NCBI RefSeq assembly: GCF_901827175.1 | Contig: NZ_LR594662.1 | Location: 5,208,001-5,272,000 of the forward strand | Source of the DNA: Variovorax sp. RA8 | GTDB taxonomy: Bacteria; Pseudomonadota; Gammaproteobacteria; Burkholderiales; Burkholderiaceae_C | Direction of reading: 5' to 3' | Length of the DNA: 64,000 bases | Shown: positions 33,711 through 41,637 of the stretch, piece after piece | How the letters are laid out: the number at the start of each line of letters is the position of its first letter | Numbering within the stretch: position 1 is the first letter of the stretch | The notes under the pieces: generated by a model | The model's input: only the letters and a program-made list of their open reading frames with translations | Databases searched by the model: none | What the model was told of the DNA's origin: nothing | Translations under genes and position numbers: made by a program

Positions 33711-34007
33711 TTAAGCGGCTACATGGTTGTTTTGTAGTGTTCTGATGAAGAGTTGATTCAACATAGCGAATCTTCCAGTGCTGATTTCTTCTTCTGGCTC
33801 TTTGTTCATTTCTTCAAAGTATTCCAACTCTGCTTCTGTGATTGCTTCGTGTGAAGAAAGAGTCAACCCAGTAAGTTTTTTGTAGCGCTCTTGGTTGTTT
33901 CTGAAGATGCTGTAGTTCATCTGGTCATTTCTATCGTCAAGAGATTCCAAATCTTTGTTGATTTCGATTGCTTGAGATGCAGTGAAGATAAATGTCTGAA
34001 TGTTCAT
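33711..34007 (-). CDS. Small acidic protein, first gene of the five-gene operon (98 aa)
   Basis: Not recognised. Acidic and helical (DRNDQMNYSIFRNNQERYKK; EAELEYFEEMNKEPEEE). Transcribed from the family-2 promoter at 34040. The operon order is 98 aa, 71 aa, 36 aa, 40 aa, then exported 74 aa. Confidence 0.6.
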   Translation of the reverse strand: MNIQTFIFTASQAIEINKDLESLDDRNDQMNYSIFRNNQERYKKLTGLTLSSHEAITEAELEYFEEMNKEPEEEISTGRFAMLNQLFIRTLQNNHVAA

Positions 34008-34039
34008 AATGGTTTCCTTTTAGTTTTTCTTATACTTAT

Positions 34040-34098
34040 ATATTAGCAAGCCATTTTAAATAATCAATAGACAAACCAAAGTTTCAGATGAGCGGTCA
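34040..34098 (-). promoter_or_regulatory. Family-2 promoter for the 33018-34007 operon
   Basis: Reading leftwards: TTGATT (34062-34067), 16 bases, TAATAT (34040-34045) preceded by TGC, then the AACAA leader. Upstream there is a conserved block GACCGCTCATCTGAAAC (34081-34098). Ten promoters of this type occur between 34 and 56 kb. Confidence 0.62.
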
Positions 34099-34127
34099 TT
34101 TTCAAAAACAAGTGGATTGATGATTGT

Positions 34128-34193
34128 GGCGATAGCTCATGCACTTGTGAAAGGTGCTCTTTTAGAGCGGGAGAGGCGTGACCTGGCGGACGT
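34128..34193 (+). other. Conserved hairpin-rich element, copy a
   Basis: Plus-strand pattern AGCTCATGCAC, then AAGGTGCTCTTTTAGAGC hairpin, then GGGAGAGGCGTGACC. Four further copies at 35691, 41535, 45095 and 48856. It could be a small RNA or a single-strand initiation/promoter site. Most diverged copy. Confidence 0.45.
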
Positions 34194-34194
34194 T

Positions 34195-34216
34195 AAAAAA
34201 GCACCCGTAGGTGCTT
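34195..34216. terminator. Terminator of the 34216-35379 unit
   Basis: GCACC-CGTA-GGTGC hairpin with an A-run, next to the stop at 34216; it also directly follows element copy a on the plus strand. Confidence 0.8.
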
Positions 34217-35091
34217 CATATCTTCAAAGGCTTAGTCTTCTTAATTGGTTTTACAGGAAGAGCGTCTTCTAACTTGTCCGCGAGAAACTGAGGCTTTAGC
34301 TTGGCATAGTTGTCTTTGAGCTTTTGAGCCTCGTGCTCAAGGCATTCATCCATAACGGCATTAAAGTTTGGAAGATTGCATACGGTGTCGAATGCCTCTT
34401 TGCTCCTGCGATCTATCGATGGATAAATCATTCTTAGCTGAGGTCGTAGCAACTCATAGAAGGATTTGATTGGACGTTCAGCTTTGACTATCTGATAAAG
34501 CCTTTCAAGAGGCTCAGCTTCTACTTCGGAGTAACAGTTTCCGTCAAACATGTCTTCAGTGATGAAGTCAAACTTTGAAGTGACCATGTAGCAATTGGCG
34601 CCCATGAAAGAAAAGTTGTTGTTGAGAACTGAACAAAGAAGAATCTCAGAATCAGACTGAAATCTTTCATGCGCCCACTTCAGGGTGTGTCTGTTGGTGA
34701 GTGCAGCATTGATGACGGTCTGTCTGTCATTGCGAAGCCTTCCTTCCTCTGTCCAGAACTTCTCAATTCCTTGTGCTTCATCCATGCCCAAACATGGAAC
34801 AGCGACGTTGTACTCAGGGAAGAGAGCATGGAGCTTTGCTTTTCGTGCAAGCATCCATCTGACCTGGTAGCCGTTGAAGTCATCAAAATCTTCTTCGGCC
34901 TCTTTGAACTCAGCAAGTAGCTCTTGTCTTGAAGGCTCATGGTTGAAGAATGATCGTGCATCAGCCTTTAGTGCATTGATTCTTGATTCGCTTGTGTCTT
35001 CCACTTCTGTTTTTTGCAATCCTGCTGGGTCTTTGTCGTTGAAGAACTGCTTTACAGGAATTGGTGGATGAGTCTTTTTAAATTTGAACAT
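34216..35091 (-). CDS. DUF4116-like protein with KPLKI tail (291 aa)
   Basis: The centre contains two DUF4116-like units (EEGRLRNDRQTVINAAL, AHERFQSDSEILLCSVL). N-terminal ~90 residues are acidic and distinct. The C-terminal helix ECLEHEAQKLKDNYAKL precedes the basic end PIKKTKPLKI. Soluble. Three bases separate it from the 94-aa gene upstream. Function unknown. Confidence 0.68.
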   Translation of the reverse strand: MFKFKKTHPPIPVKQFFNDKDPAGLQKTEVEDTSESRINALKADARSFFNHEPSRQELLAEFKEAEEDFDDFNGYQVRWMLARKAKLHALFPEYNVAVPCLGMDEAQGIEKFWTEEGRLRNDRQTVINAALTNRHTLKWAHERFQSDSEILLCSVLNNNFSFMGANCYMVTSKFDFITEDMFDGNCYSEVEAEPLERLYQIVKAERPIKSFYELLRPQLRMIYPSIDRRSKEAFDTVCNLPNFNAVMDECLEHEAQKLKDNYAKLKPQFLADKLEDALPVKPIKKTKPLKI

Positions 35092-35094
35092 GGC

Positions 35095-35379
35095 TTACAC
35101 CACTTCTTTAATAGATTCGGCATGTCTAGGATTTATCCATAAAGTGATTGTCCTTGTGATTCCGTTGAATCGATTCAGTGATGTCACAGTGATTTCAACT
35201 TGATTCTCGTTTTCTTTTGTTCTTGAGAACAGGTGAGCGATGTCATTGAACATCCAACTTGCATTGATGGTGGTTGAGTCCTTGAGTAGCTTGTCCCATA
35301 CATCGTTTGTTGTCTTTATGGAGTTCATGAACTTCTCACGATCCTTCATTAATTTCTTTTCGTATGCTGATATTTTCAT
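35095..35379 (-). CDS. Small unknown protein (94 aa)
   Basis: Not recognised. Basic N-terminal helix (MKISAYEKKLMKDREKF) and a beta-rich C-terminal half (QVEITVTSLNRFNGITRTITLWI). Middle gene of a three-gene unit (63 aa, 94 aa, 291 aa) behind the 35607 promoter. Confidence 0.6.
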   Translation of the reverse strand: MKISAYEKKLMKDREKFMNSIKTTNDVWDKLLKDSTTINASWMFNDIAHLFSRTKENENQVEITVTSLNRFNGITRTITLWINPRHAESIKEVV

Positions 35380-35389
35380 GGTCAGCTCC

Positions 35390-35581
35390 TTACTTGCTCA
35401 ATGCACGTTCAATCGCTGCGTAGACTGGCTCTTTCGCTTTTACCATGACATTGCGAACACCTTTATTAGTGCTCATGTCGAACTGCATCTTCAACCAGTT
35501 GCCTGAAAAGTTTTGAATGGTGCCAGCATGAATGATGATGTCGTATTTATTTTCCAGTCTTGTGATGTATGAATTGTTCAT
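35390..35581 (-). CDS. Small unknown protein (63 aa)
   Basis: Not recognised. Small, mixed fold with basic patches (MNNSYITRLENKYDIIIHAG). The ATG at 35581 follows the AACAACAAGG leader. First gene of its unit. Confidence 0.58.
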   Translation of the reverse strand: MNNSYITRLENKYDIIIHAGTIQNFSGNWLKMQFDMSTNKGVRNVMVKAKEPVYAAIERALSK

Positions 35582-35606
35582 GAATTTTCCTTGTTGTTAT
35601 ACTTAT

Positions 35607-35665
35607 ATATTAGCAATTCATTTTAAATATTCAATAGACAAACCAAAGTTTCAGATGAGCGGTCC
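35607..35665 (-). promoter_or_regulatory. Family-2 promoter for the 34216-35581 unit
   Basis: TTGAAT (35629-35634), 16 bases, TAATAT (35607-35612). The upstream conserved block GACCGCTCATCTGAAAC is identical to the copy at 34081-34098. Confidence 0.6.
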
Positions 35666-35690
35666 ATTTGAGGAACGAATGATTTCAGGC

Positions 35691-35752
35691 TGTAGCTCGT
35701 GCACTTGTGAAAGGTGCTCTTTAGAGCGGAAAAGGGGAAACCGTGCAGACAT
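35691..35752 (+). other. Conserved hairpin-rich element, copy b
   Basis: TAGCTCGTGCACTTGTGAAA, perfect hairpin GCTCT-TT-AGAGC, then AAAAGGGGAAACC. With the adjoining family-2 promoter and terminator it forms a repeat unit of about 170 bases. Confidence 0.45.
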
Positions 35753-35753
35753 G

Positions 35754-35775
35754 AAAAAAGCACCCGTAGGTGCTT
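35754..35775. terminator. Terminator of the PLD-HEPN pair
   Basis: GCACC-CGTA-GGTGC hairpin with A-run, a short distance past the stop at 35799. Confidence 0.78.
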
Positions 35776-35798
35776 GGCATGTATTCGTGGATGGGAAG

Positions 35799-36512
35799 TC
35801 AAGTTCTTTGAGTGAAGCGGCTTATCAGTCCAAGCTCAAAGGCTTCCATCACATCTTCAATCTTCACTTCTATGAGTATTGAATCTTTGCCCATGAATTT
35901 GATGGTTGGCGCATTCTGAAGTCCAACAGACAATTTTCCTTCATGAGCGAACTGACTCCTCATGTTGTATAGAAACTGTGCGAACCTCTTGATGCTGTCC
36001 ATTGGCTCTCTTTGCTTGGTCAGTAAATTACATAGTTTCGCTTGATGGTCATCTGAGAGCCTTTCAAAGAATGCAACCACCTTCTTGATTGAGCCGTAAG
36101 TCAACAGATATTCATCATTGAGCTTGTTAAGATGTTTTTCATCAAGAATGGGTAGCTTCTTTTCATTTTTCAGCCATTGTTGAAAATGAACATGCTTGAG
36201 GTTCGACAGTGATTCAATCAGTGCAAATATTGTCAGTAGCTTGTGCGAGTCGGTGATGTAGTCGACCACTTGCTCAATGCCATTGACCTTGCTCACCCAG
36301 TCGCCATCCTTGACCATGTACCTGTAGCTTGCACAAGTGCTCAGGAGCAAGAACTTTTCCTCATTGGTAGGGATGGCTTCATAAAACTCATCCAGCTTTT
36401 CAGGGGTATCGAATCTGTGTGCTAGGACATGCTGAAGATGAAAGTAGAAGGCTTCCTTTCTGGTCTGGAATTTGTACTCAACTAGCATCTCAGCTCGTGA
36501 CAGATCATTCAT
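35799..36512 (-). CDS. HEPN-like protein coupled to a PLD nuclease (237 aa)
   Basis: Start at 36512 (MNDLSRAEMLVEYK), where ATGA overlaps the PLD gene's stop; a longer reading starts inside that gene. All-helical, and near residue 205 it carries NMRSQFAHEGK, an R-x4-H motif of the HEPN RNase superfamily type. With the upstream phospholipase-D-like protein it forms a compact two-gene cassette. An RNase effector paired with a nuclease/sensor is one reading; the exact family is not recognised. Confidence 0.62.
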   Translation of the reverse strand: MNDLSRAEMLVEYKFQTRKEAFYFHLQHVLAHRFDTPEKLDEFYEAIPTNEEKFLLLSTCASYRYMVKDGDWVSKVNGIEQVVDYITDSHKLLTIFALIESLSNLKHVHFQQWLKNEKKLPILDEKHLNKLNDEYLLTYGSIKKVVAFFERLSDDHQAKLCNLLTKQREPMDSIKRFAQFLYNMRSQFAHEGKLSVGLQNAPTIKFMGKDSILIEVKIEDVMEAFELGLISRFTQRT

Positions 36513-37696
36513 GTTGTTGGCTCGTAGAAGATTGCATCCAGCGTGGCTGCTCGTGCCTTCCATGCTTCAAGCTCCTTGCCTGCCTTGGGTGGTTCAGATT
36601 TCCACCATGGGGAGTTCATGAGCCGTACCACTACCTCATCCCAGTACCGTTCGTAGTCCAGCTTGTCAGCACGGCGAATGCCGACATCCTCGGCGAGCTT
36701 TCTGAGGTTGGCGCCGTCCACACACAGGAATTGGTCTGGTCGCTTCATGCTGAGCAACCTGGTTGAAGTGCCCAGTCCGTCCCTACCGTCTGGGAATGCT
36801 GTGAGGTATGCGGCGATGAAGCTCCGGTACTGATCCTTGGTCACTGTGCCTGTGGCTGGGATGAAGTCCAAGGCTTGCGAGAAGGCTGGCTCTGAGGCGT
36901 TCATGAGCTTGTAGAAGACGCCGGCGCCGACCATAGAGCCAAACCACTCTGAGTGCTTCAAGGACTTGCTCCTGAGGCCTGCGATGCCTAGCCGTGTGTC
37001 TATGGGGATGTCGTTGAAGGTGGGATAGGTGGAGAAGGACTTCTGCACCTGTGCAAGGAGATCCAGCCGGTCATCAAAGCCGTGGTTCGTGTCCTTCTGA
37101 ATCTCGGCAAGGAAGGTGGGCCAGTCCATGCCCATGACCTTAGATTGCACGGCTGACTTGGTGGGTGGAGTCTCCCCATACTGATCCACGAGTTTGAGTA
37201 GCTCGGGCTGCTTGGCCGCCCAGATATTGCGGTATCGCTGTGCCTCGGCCTGGTCAACTGTCTTGGCCGCGATCCAGTAGCCCTCTATGACCTTCAGCAG
37301 CTCATCCTTGATGGTTGGGCTGTCCTCGTGGGTGATGAGAGTAGACACCTCTGCATTCGTGTTCAGCGCACCCTTGGTGAGGTTGGCACTGCCGATCAGG
37401 ACTTCAAAGCTCGTGTCATCCCAGAAGGCATACACCTTGGGGTGGAAGACACCAGATGGCTGGAGCATGAACTTGACGGTTTGGGAGTCAGTGAAGCTGT
37501 CCAGCACGTCAGGGTGGGTTTGATAGAAGTGCGTGCCTATGACGGCATGGCGAATCTTGCCCTTGTCCTCCAGCAGCTTCGTGAAGGCATCAGTCCCTGA
37601 GCTTGCCCATGCCACTGCAAATGAGATGTGTGGGTACTTCTTGATGAGCCGTGAAAGGTTGCTTCTCAGAGCCGCATTTGTGGTTATCAGTTGCAC
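36509..37696 (-). CDS. Phospholipase D-family nuclease-like protein (395 aa)
   Basis: GTG start at 37696, with AAGGATGAG before it. The N-terminal ~150 residues have one PLD-type catalytic motif: FHPKVYAFWDD followed by IGSANLTKGALNTNAEVS, that is H-x-K and the GSANLT hallmark. PLD-fold nucleases with one HKD motif work as dimers. The C-terminal two thirds (LRSKSLKHSEWF, CVDGANLRKLAEDVG) are an unrecognised domain. Strikingly richer in G+C than the flanks, so probably acquired separately. Likely defence or restriction role, inferred. Confidence 0.72.
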   Translation of the reverse strand: MQLITTNAALRSNLSRLIKKYPHISFAVAWASSGTDAFTKLLEDKGKIRHAVIGTHFYQTHPDVLDSFTDSQTVKFMLQPSGVFHPKVYAFWDDTSFEVLIGSANLTKGALNTNAEVSTLITHEDSPTIKDELLKVIEGYWIAAKTVDQAEAQRYRNIWAAKQPELLKLVDQYGETPPTKSAVQSKVMGMDWPTFLAEIQKDTNHGFDDRLDLLAQVQKSFSTYPTFNDIPIDTRLGIAGLRSKSLKHSEWFGSMVGAGVFYKLMNASEPAFSQALDFIPATGTVTKDQYRSFIAAYLTAFPDGRDGLGTSTRLLSMKRPDQFLCVDGANLRKLAEDVGIRRADKLDYERYWDEVVVRLMNSPWWKSEPPKAGKELEAWKARAATLDAIFYEPTT

Positions 37697-37732
37697 ATCT
37701 CATCCTTGGTTGTTGAGCAACTATAAGGCAAG

Positions 37733-37756
37733 AAAAAAGCACCTTTAGGGTGCTTC
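37733..37756. terminator. Terminator of the 37755-39538 unit
   Basis: GCACC-TTTA-GGGTGC hairpin with A-run, overlapping the stop at 37755. Confidence 0.78.
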
Positions 37757-38783
37757 ATATTTTGTTATTTGTTTTTGCGCTTGGTCTATCAGGAAGATTA
37801 GCTTTCAATTTGTCGCTGAGAGATTTCGCATTTATTGCGTCACTGATCCTAGCGACAGTTATCTGCGGAAGAGTTGCATTTTTCATTCCAGAAATTTTAA
37901 CAATCTCTTCCAAAACTTCTTCTGAAAAGAAGACATTCATCCTTGTCAAGTAGTCAATGATTTCTTCACCCGTAACGTCATCATGACTTCCAATGTGCCT
38001 GAGCAATAAAGCTTGCCTGTAATCTAATACATCTTGAAAGTAATAAGATCTAAAGCCGTCCTTTTCGCTAACAAACTCTTTCTCAAGACGAAGCCAACAA
38101 TCGTTTCCATGATACGGATGCTTAACTTTATGCAAATTGTTCGCTAAAAAGATAATTGAGTTAATCCCGTTCTTGTGATAATGGAATCTTCGCATTTCGT
38201 CGGTGGAAAGCATGTCGTTGTTATCACCGCGCTCCAAGCAGTAATCAAGAATTTCAATTTCCTTATCACTTCCATCATGCCTTAGATTTTTGATGAAGTT
38301 GTATGAGTTGCTATATGGAAAGTGATTAAGCCTTGAAATATCACCAGCTTCGGCAAGCATTTCTGCCACCTTGTTAACAGTGGATGCGTAGAGGTCGTAG
38401 AAAGCTAGGCAACCGCCTTCCTTAATCAAATCTAAGATTTCGTAGTAAAGGAAGTCAAAATAGTCATAGTTTTTGATTTCCACACTGTGTTCAAGAACAA
38501 AGTTTATAAGTTCTCTGGCCCCACGGAAAGCAAAAGAGTCTAGATAACTCTGCCCGCTCAAGAGAATATTTTCATAGTGGTTGATAAGAAAACTTTTCAC
38601 TTCTGCATCAGAATATTTTGCAGCTTCTTCCGTAAGCTCATTTTCCACAGAAGTTACAAAAAAGCCAGACGCTGCTACAACATTGTGATGTTCTTTTAAG
38701 TTGAAAGTAACTTTGGAGAGCAACAGCTTAAAGGTTTTAAGATTGGCTTGACGCGCTTTTGAAACTTGTACTTCATTTTTCAT
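37755..38783 (-). CDS. Hypothetical helical protein with basic NKI tail (342 aa)
   Basis: Not recognised. All-helical by composition, no signal peptide, no clear DUF4116 units. It nevertheless ends like the DUF4116 proteins: helical ISDAINAKSLSDKLKANL, a Pro, then SAKTNNKI. So the tail module occurs on a different body. It overlaps the preceding membrane gene by 11 bases. Confidence 0.62.
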   Translation of the reverse strand: MKNEVQVSKARQANLKTFKLLLSKVTFNLKEHHNVVAASGFFVTSVENELTEEAAKYSDAEVKSFLINHYENILLSGQSYLDSFAFRGARELINFVLEHSVEIKNYDYFDFLYYEILDLIKEGGCLAFYDLYASTVNKVAEMLAEAGDISRLNHFPYSNSYNFIKNLRHDGSDKEIEILDYCLERGDNNDMLSTDEMRRFHYHKNGINSIIFLANNLHKVKHPYHGNDCWLRLEKEFVSEKDGFRSYYFQDVLDYRQALLLRHIGSHDDVTGEEIIDYLTRMNVFFSEEVLEEIVKISGMKNATLPQITVARISDAINAKSLSDKLKANLPDRPSAKTNNKI

Positions 38784-39042
38784 GATGACCCCCTTTTAGT
38801 TCTTGTTTTACTTTTCTCCAGTCGACAAATCTTCTAATAAAAATGGTGATGACTATAAGAGGGACTCCCGTGCCAAAAATCAGTAAGCGATTTTCATCTA
38901 AAAAGCCGTTGTACTTTGCTAAAAATGCATTGATTGCTTGAATGTTTATAGCGATGATAAGTGCTATGAAGAGTACGCAAGCAAATGAATCGAAACCATC
39001 CATCTCGTTTTTGTAGAACTCCTTGTAATCTTTTCTGTTCAT
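38773..39042 (-). CDS. Small two-helix membrane protein (89 aa)
   Basis: Not recognised. Two predicted membrane segments, about residues 18-38 (SFACVLFIALIIAINIQAI) and 52-70 (LLIFGTGVPLIVITIFI). Short basic ends. Coupled to both neighbours by overlap; a membrane partner for the 342-aa protein is possible. Confidence 0.62.
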   Translation of the reverse strand: MNRKDYKEFYKNEMDGFDSFACVLFIALIIAINIQAINAFLAKYNGFLDENRLLIFGTGVPLIVITIFIRRFVDWRKVKQELKGGHHEK

Positions 39043-39272
39043 TTTTCATCTCCTGTTGTTATTTTTAGAATCTCTTTGTTTGCGAGACTTATAAGCCCAG
39101 CTACTTCCATGACTTTCTCGCCAAGCTGGATGTTGGCCTGGCAGTTCTCATAAAAGTTGTCTCGTGTGATGTTCATCTCTTCAACATACATATTGAGCCA
39201 TTGGAAGGCATTGTTGGTGCCTTGGATCAACTGCTGGACTCGTTCTTTTTGTTCTTGTGTGAGTTCGTTCAT
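39039..39272 (-). CDS. Small helical protein (77 aa)
   Basis: Not recognised. Soluble and helical (MNELTQEQKERVQQLIQ). ATGA overlap with the gene upstream and overlap with the membrane gene downstream. Part of a four-gene unit behind the 39567 promoter. Confidence 0.58.
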   Translation of the reverse strand: MNELTQEQKERVQQLIQGTNNAFQWLNMYVEEMNITRDNFYENCQANIQLGEKVMEVAGLISLANKEILKITTGDEK

Positions 39273-39538
39273 TCCTCTTTACTCCACACAATCTTTGGGA
39301 GATCTTCAACGTGAGCATCAATAAACCTTTGGATGCGGCAGGAAGTGCGGCTATATAGATAGTTGCAGTTAATTTCTGCTCTCAGATTGCTGAAGAGCAT
39401 TTCAAGGTCGTTCATGTTTCCAAGTTCAAGGCGCATGAACTTATTTACTATGTAAGAGAATTGCTCTTGTGAAACAATTGAGTGATGTTTGTAGTCGTCG
39501 CGCTCGTAAATTACCGATCTGTCAAAGTTTATGTTCAT
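39269..39538 (-). CDS. Small unknown protein (89 aa)
   Basis: Not recognised. Contains two Cys (INCNYLYSRTSCRIQ). First gene of the four-gene unit; leader AACAACAAGAAAG before the ATG. Confidence 0.58.
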   Translation of the reverse strand: MNINFDRSVIYERDDYKHHSIVSQEQFSYIVNKFMRLELGNMNDLEMLFSNLRAEINCNYLYSRTSCRIQRFIDAHVEDLPKIVWSKEE

Positions 39539-39566
39539 GGCTTTTCTTTCTTGTTGTTATATGTTC

Positions 39567-39624
39567 ATATTAGCAAGCCATTTTAAATAATCAATAGACA
39601 AGGCATTCTTTAAGATAAACGGTT
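39567..39624 (-). promoter_or_regulatory. Family-2 promoter for the 37755-39538 unit
   Basis: TTGATT (39589-39594), 16 bases, TAATAT (39567-39572). Upstream block ACCGTTTATCTTAAA (39609-39623). Confidence 0.6.
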
Positions 39625-39639
39625 GGATGTATGGACGAA

Positions 39640-39664
39640 GAAAAAGCACCCTAAAGGTGCTTTA
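39640..39664 (-). terminator. Terminator of the 39699-40339 unit
   Basis: GCACC-CTAAA-GGTGC hairpin with A and T runs, about 35 bases past the stop. Confidence 0.78.
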
Positions 39665-39698
39665 TTTGTTTTCATGAGAACCATTCAATCTTATTGGG

Positions 39699-39917
39699 TT
39701 AGATCCTTTGTATCAGCTTCCATCCTTCCTTGTTTTTGTTTAGCTTCCTCAGCTCTATGAACTCTTGGCTTGAGTCCATCATGAAGCATCTATCCCCTAT
39801 GCGGCGCTCAATGTAATACTGTTGAACTCCATCCCTTAGATAAACAGATGGTCTCACCTTGTTCATGGGGTCGAACTCATTTGATAGTGTTTGCTTTAGC
39901 TGGTCATACTGCTTCAT
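39699..39917 (-). CDS. Small unknown protein (72 aa)
   Basis: Not recognised. Basic, beta-rich centre (VRPSVYLRDGVQQYYIERRIG). Lies 32 bases after the 129-aa gene and probably shares its promoter. Confidence 0.55.
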   Translation of the reverse strand: MKQYDQLKQTLSNEFDPMNKVRPSVYLRDGVQQYYIERRIGDRCFMMDSSQEFIELRKLNKNKEGWKLIQRI

Positions 39918-39949
39918 GTGGCCTTTGTTTGTTGTTGGTCTGGTCGGTC

Positions 39950-40339
39950 TTATTCTTCGTTGATGATCACGATCTGTCTGTAACCAGTCAGATGAGAGTT
40001 TCTTATGTACTCTTCATCAATGCATGTCTTTAGAAGGTTTGCAACATCATGCTTGGATGTGTGGTCATAGTCATCGTGAGGGAAGTCTATGAAGTCACCA
40101 ATCTGCTTCAGGTTGGCGTCACGGTCTTTGAGGTCGATGGTGAGGACTCTTAAGCCGGGTGAATGTGAATCGACTTCTTCAACCTCTTGGTCCCATTGCT
40201 TTTCTGTGAACTCAAGCTCGCCATCCTCGATCAATGATTCAAGCATTGCTTGAGCTTGCTCTAAGTCATCAGCGCGGATTTCGACTACTTCAGAGATTGA
40301 GACTGTTGTTGTGGTTGCTACTAAATGGAAGGTTTTCAT
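39950..40339 (-). CDS. Unknown acidic protein (129 aa)
   Basis: Start at 40339 (MKTFHLVATTTTVSIS). The 14-residue upstream extension reads TTTRKTK, which is the untranslated leader, not protein. N-terminal beta strand and acidic helix (ADDLEQAQAMLESLIEDGEL) resemble a ferredoxin-like alpha/beta fold. Function unknown. Confidence 0.58.
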   Translation of the reverse strand: MKTFHLVATTTTVSISEVVEIRADDLEQAQAMLESLIEDGELEFTEKQWDQEVEEVDSHSPGLRVLTIDLKDRDANLKQIGDFIDFPHDDYDHTSKHDVANLLKTCIDEEYIRNSHLTGYRQIVIINEE

Positions 40340-40366
40340 CTTTGTCTTTCTTGTTGTTGTCTTTTT

Positions 40367-40425
40367 ATAGTAGCAAGCCATTTTAAATAATCAATAGATT
40401 AGACAGACTTTGAGATGAACGGTCC
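40367..40425 (-). promoter_or_regulatory. Family-2 promoter for the 39699-40339 unit
   Basis: TTGATT (40389-40394), 16 bases, TACTAT (40367-40372) preceded by TGC. Upstream block GACCGTTCATCTCAAA near 40410-40425. Confidence 0.58.
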
Positions 40426-40437
40426 GATGTGAAGACG

Positions 40438-40464
40438 AAAAAAAAGCACCTTGAAGGGTGCTTG
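40438..40464 (-). terminator. Terminator of the 40469-41425 gene
   Basis: GCACC-TTGAA-GGGTGC hairpin with an eight-base A-run, right at the stop of the 318-aa gene. Confidence 0.8.
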
Positions 40465-40468
40465 ATTT

Positions 40469-41425
40469 TTATCTTTGGAAAGTAACTCTTGTTTTATCGT
40501 AAAGGTAACTTACAGATCCATAGTTGTGAGCCTTTTCAAGAATTTCGCTAGTTAGTCCTGGGTCATAGATGCCTTCTTCTTGTGCAATGTATTGGAACAA
40601 TCCCATGAATTCACTTGGCTCAATACCAGATATGGTGATTCTTGCTAGCCTTGATTTGACTTCACGTACTTGCGCTATGAACTTCTCGTTTTCTCTGAGG
40701 CAATCAATACTTTGTTTGAAGTAAAAATCTTCTTGCTGGTCTTTGGTGAAGAGCTTGTCCATAGTCACTTGTGAGAAACGTGTGATCGTCTTTCTTGCGA
40801 TTGTGCGATATGTCCATTTATTTAGTTGGCCGATCAACTGAGCAAGCTGTTCTTCATTTACTGGCCCTTCAAATAAGGAGGGCATGAATTTACTTCCATA
40901 TGATGCAAGCTCTAGGGCATCTTTAATAGTTCTATCACTGCATAAAAATCTAATGGCTGCGTGGTGCACTGGCTCGTCTTTGAAAAGGTGCAAGCTAGTG
41001 ACACCAGTGATTTGTTCCGTATAGAACTTCAATCTTGGCTCGCAACCTTTCAGTTGAGATATTGCTTGCTCGCCTAATGTGACAAGTACATTGTTTTCTG
41101 TGTACTCAATCTTTTCGACGTGGATGGTTTTAGCACGGTCAAGATTTTGATAGAAACGTCTTTTCAAAGTGATCGCGTCATCTGCAATTGATTTGTTATT
41201 GCCGTTTTGAAGAACAATACAACCCTGCACCAAACTATCAACGAGTTCTGCAACTACTGCACTCATCACGCCTTTGTTTGGAGCTGCATAGTGCAACAAG
41301 ATGGTGTCATAGCTTCTTGGGGATACATTGTTATCCGATGACACTGAGCCAAAGATGATTGCTATGTTGTTGTGTTTGTCTACTGCTCTGTAGATTTTTG
41401 TGCTTTGTAAAATTTTATGGCTCAT
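40469..41425 (-). CDS. Hypothetical protein (318 aa)
   Basis: Not recognised. Soluble, alpha/beta N-terminal half (NIAIIFGSVSSDN, DTILLHYAAPNKG) and helical C-terminal half (TYRTIARKTITRFSQVTMD). Lacks the basic -KI tail. Monocistronic between a family-2 promoter and a terminator. Confidence 0.6.
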   Translation of the reverse strand: MSHKILQSTKIYRAVDKHNNIAIIFGSVSSDNNVSPRSYDTILLHYAAPNKGVMSAVVAELVDSLVQGCIVLQNGNNKSIADDAITLKRRFYQNLDRAKTIHVEKIEYTENNVLVTLGEQAISQLKGCEPRLKFYTEQITGVTSLHLFKDEPVHHAAIRFLCSDRTIKDALELASYGSKFMPSLFEGPVNEEQLAQLIGQLNKWTYRTIARKTITRFSQVTMDKLFTKDQQEDFYFKQSIDCLRENEKFIAQVREVKSRLARITISGIEPSEFMGLFQYIAQEEGIYDPGLTSEILEKAHNYGSVSYLYDKTRVTFQR

Positions 41426-41452
41426 GATTTTCTTTCTTGTTGTTGTACTTAT

Positions 41453-41512
41453 ATATTAGCAAGCCATTTTAAATAATCAATAGACAATACAGAACTTTAA
41501 GATAAGCGGTCC
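41453..41512 (-). promoter_or_regulatory. Family-2 promoter for the 40469-41425 gene
   Basis: TTGATT (41475-41480), 16 bases, TAATAT (41453-41458). Upstream block GACCGCTTATCTTAAAG (41496-41512). Confidence 0.6.
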
Positions 41513-41534
41513 GTTTATATGTGGAGTGGTTGGC

Positions 41535-41597
41535 GGTAGCTCGTGCACTGTGTGAAAGGTGCTCTTCAGAGCCGAAAGAGGGCAACCACGCAGGCAC
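41535..41597 (+). other. Conserved hairpin-rich element, copy c
   Basis: GTAGCTCGTGCACTGTGTGA, hairpin GCTCT-TC-AGAGC (compensating loop change), then GAAAGAGGGCAACC. The terminator following it is also identical to copy d out to GGCTGG. Confidence 0.45.
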
Positions 41598-41620
41598 AAA
41601 AAAAGCACCCGTAGGTGCTT
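41598..41620. terminator. Terminator of the 41638-41838 gene
   Basis: GCACC-CGTA-GGTGC hairpin with A-run, 18 bases past the stop. Confidence 0.78.
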
Positions 41621-41637
41621 GGCTGGTGGTTTGTGTC

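Noticed and set aside
40340..40381. N-terminal extension reading TTTRKTK before the 39950 gene
   Set aside because: These bases are the common AACAACAAG leader; similarity to the C-terminal tail is a consequence of that leader.
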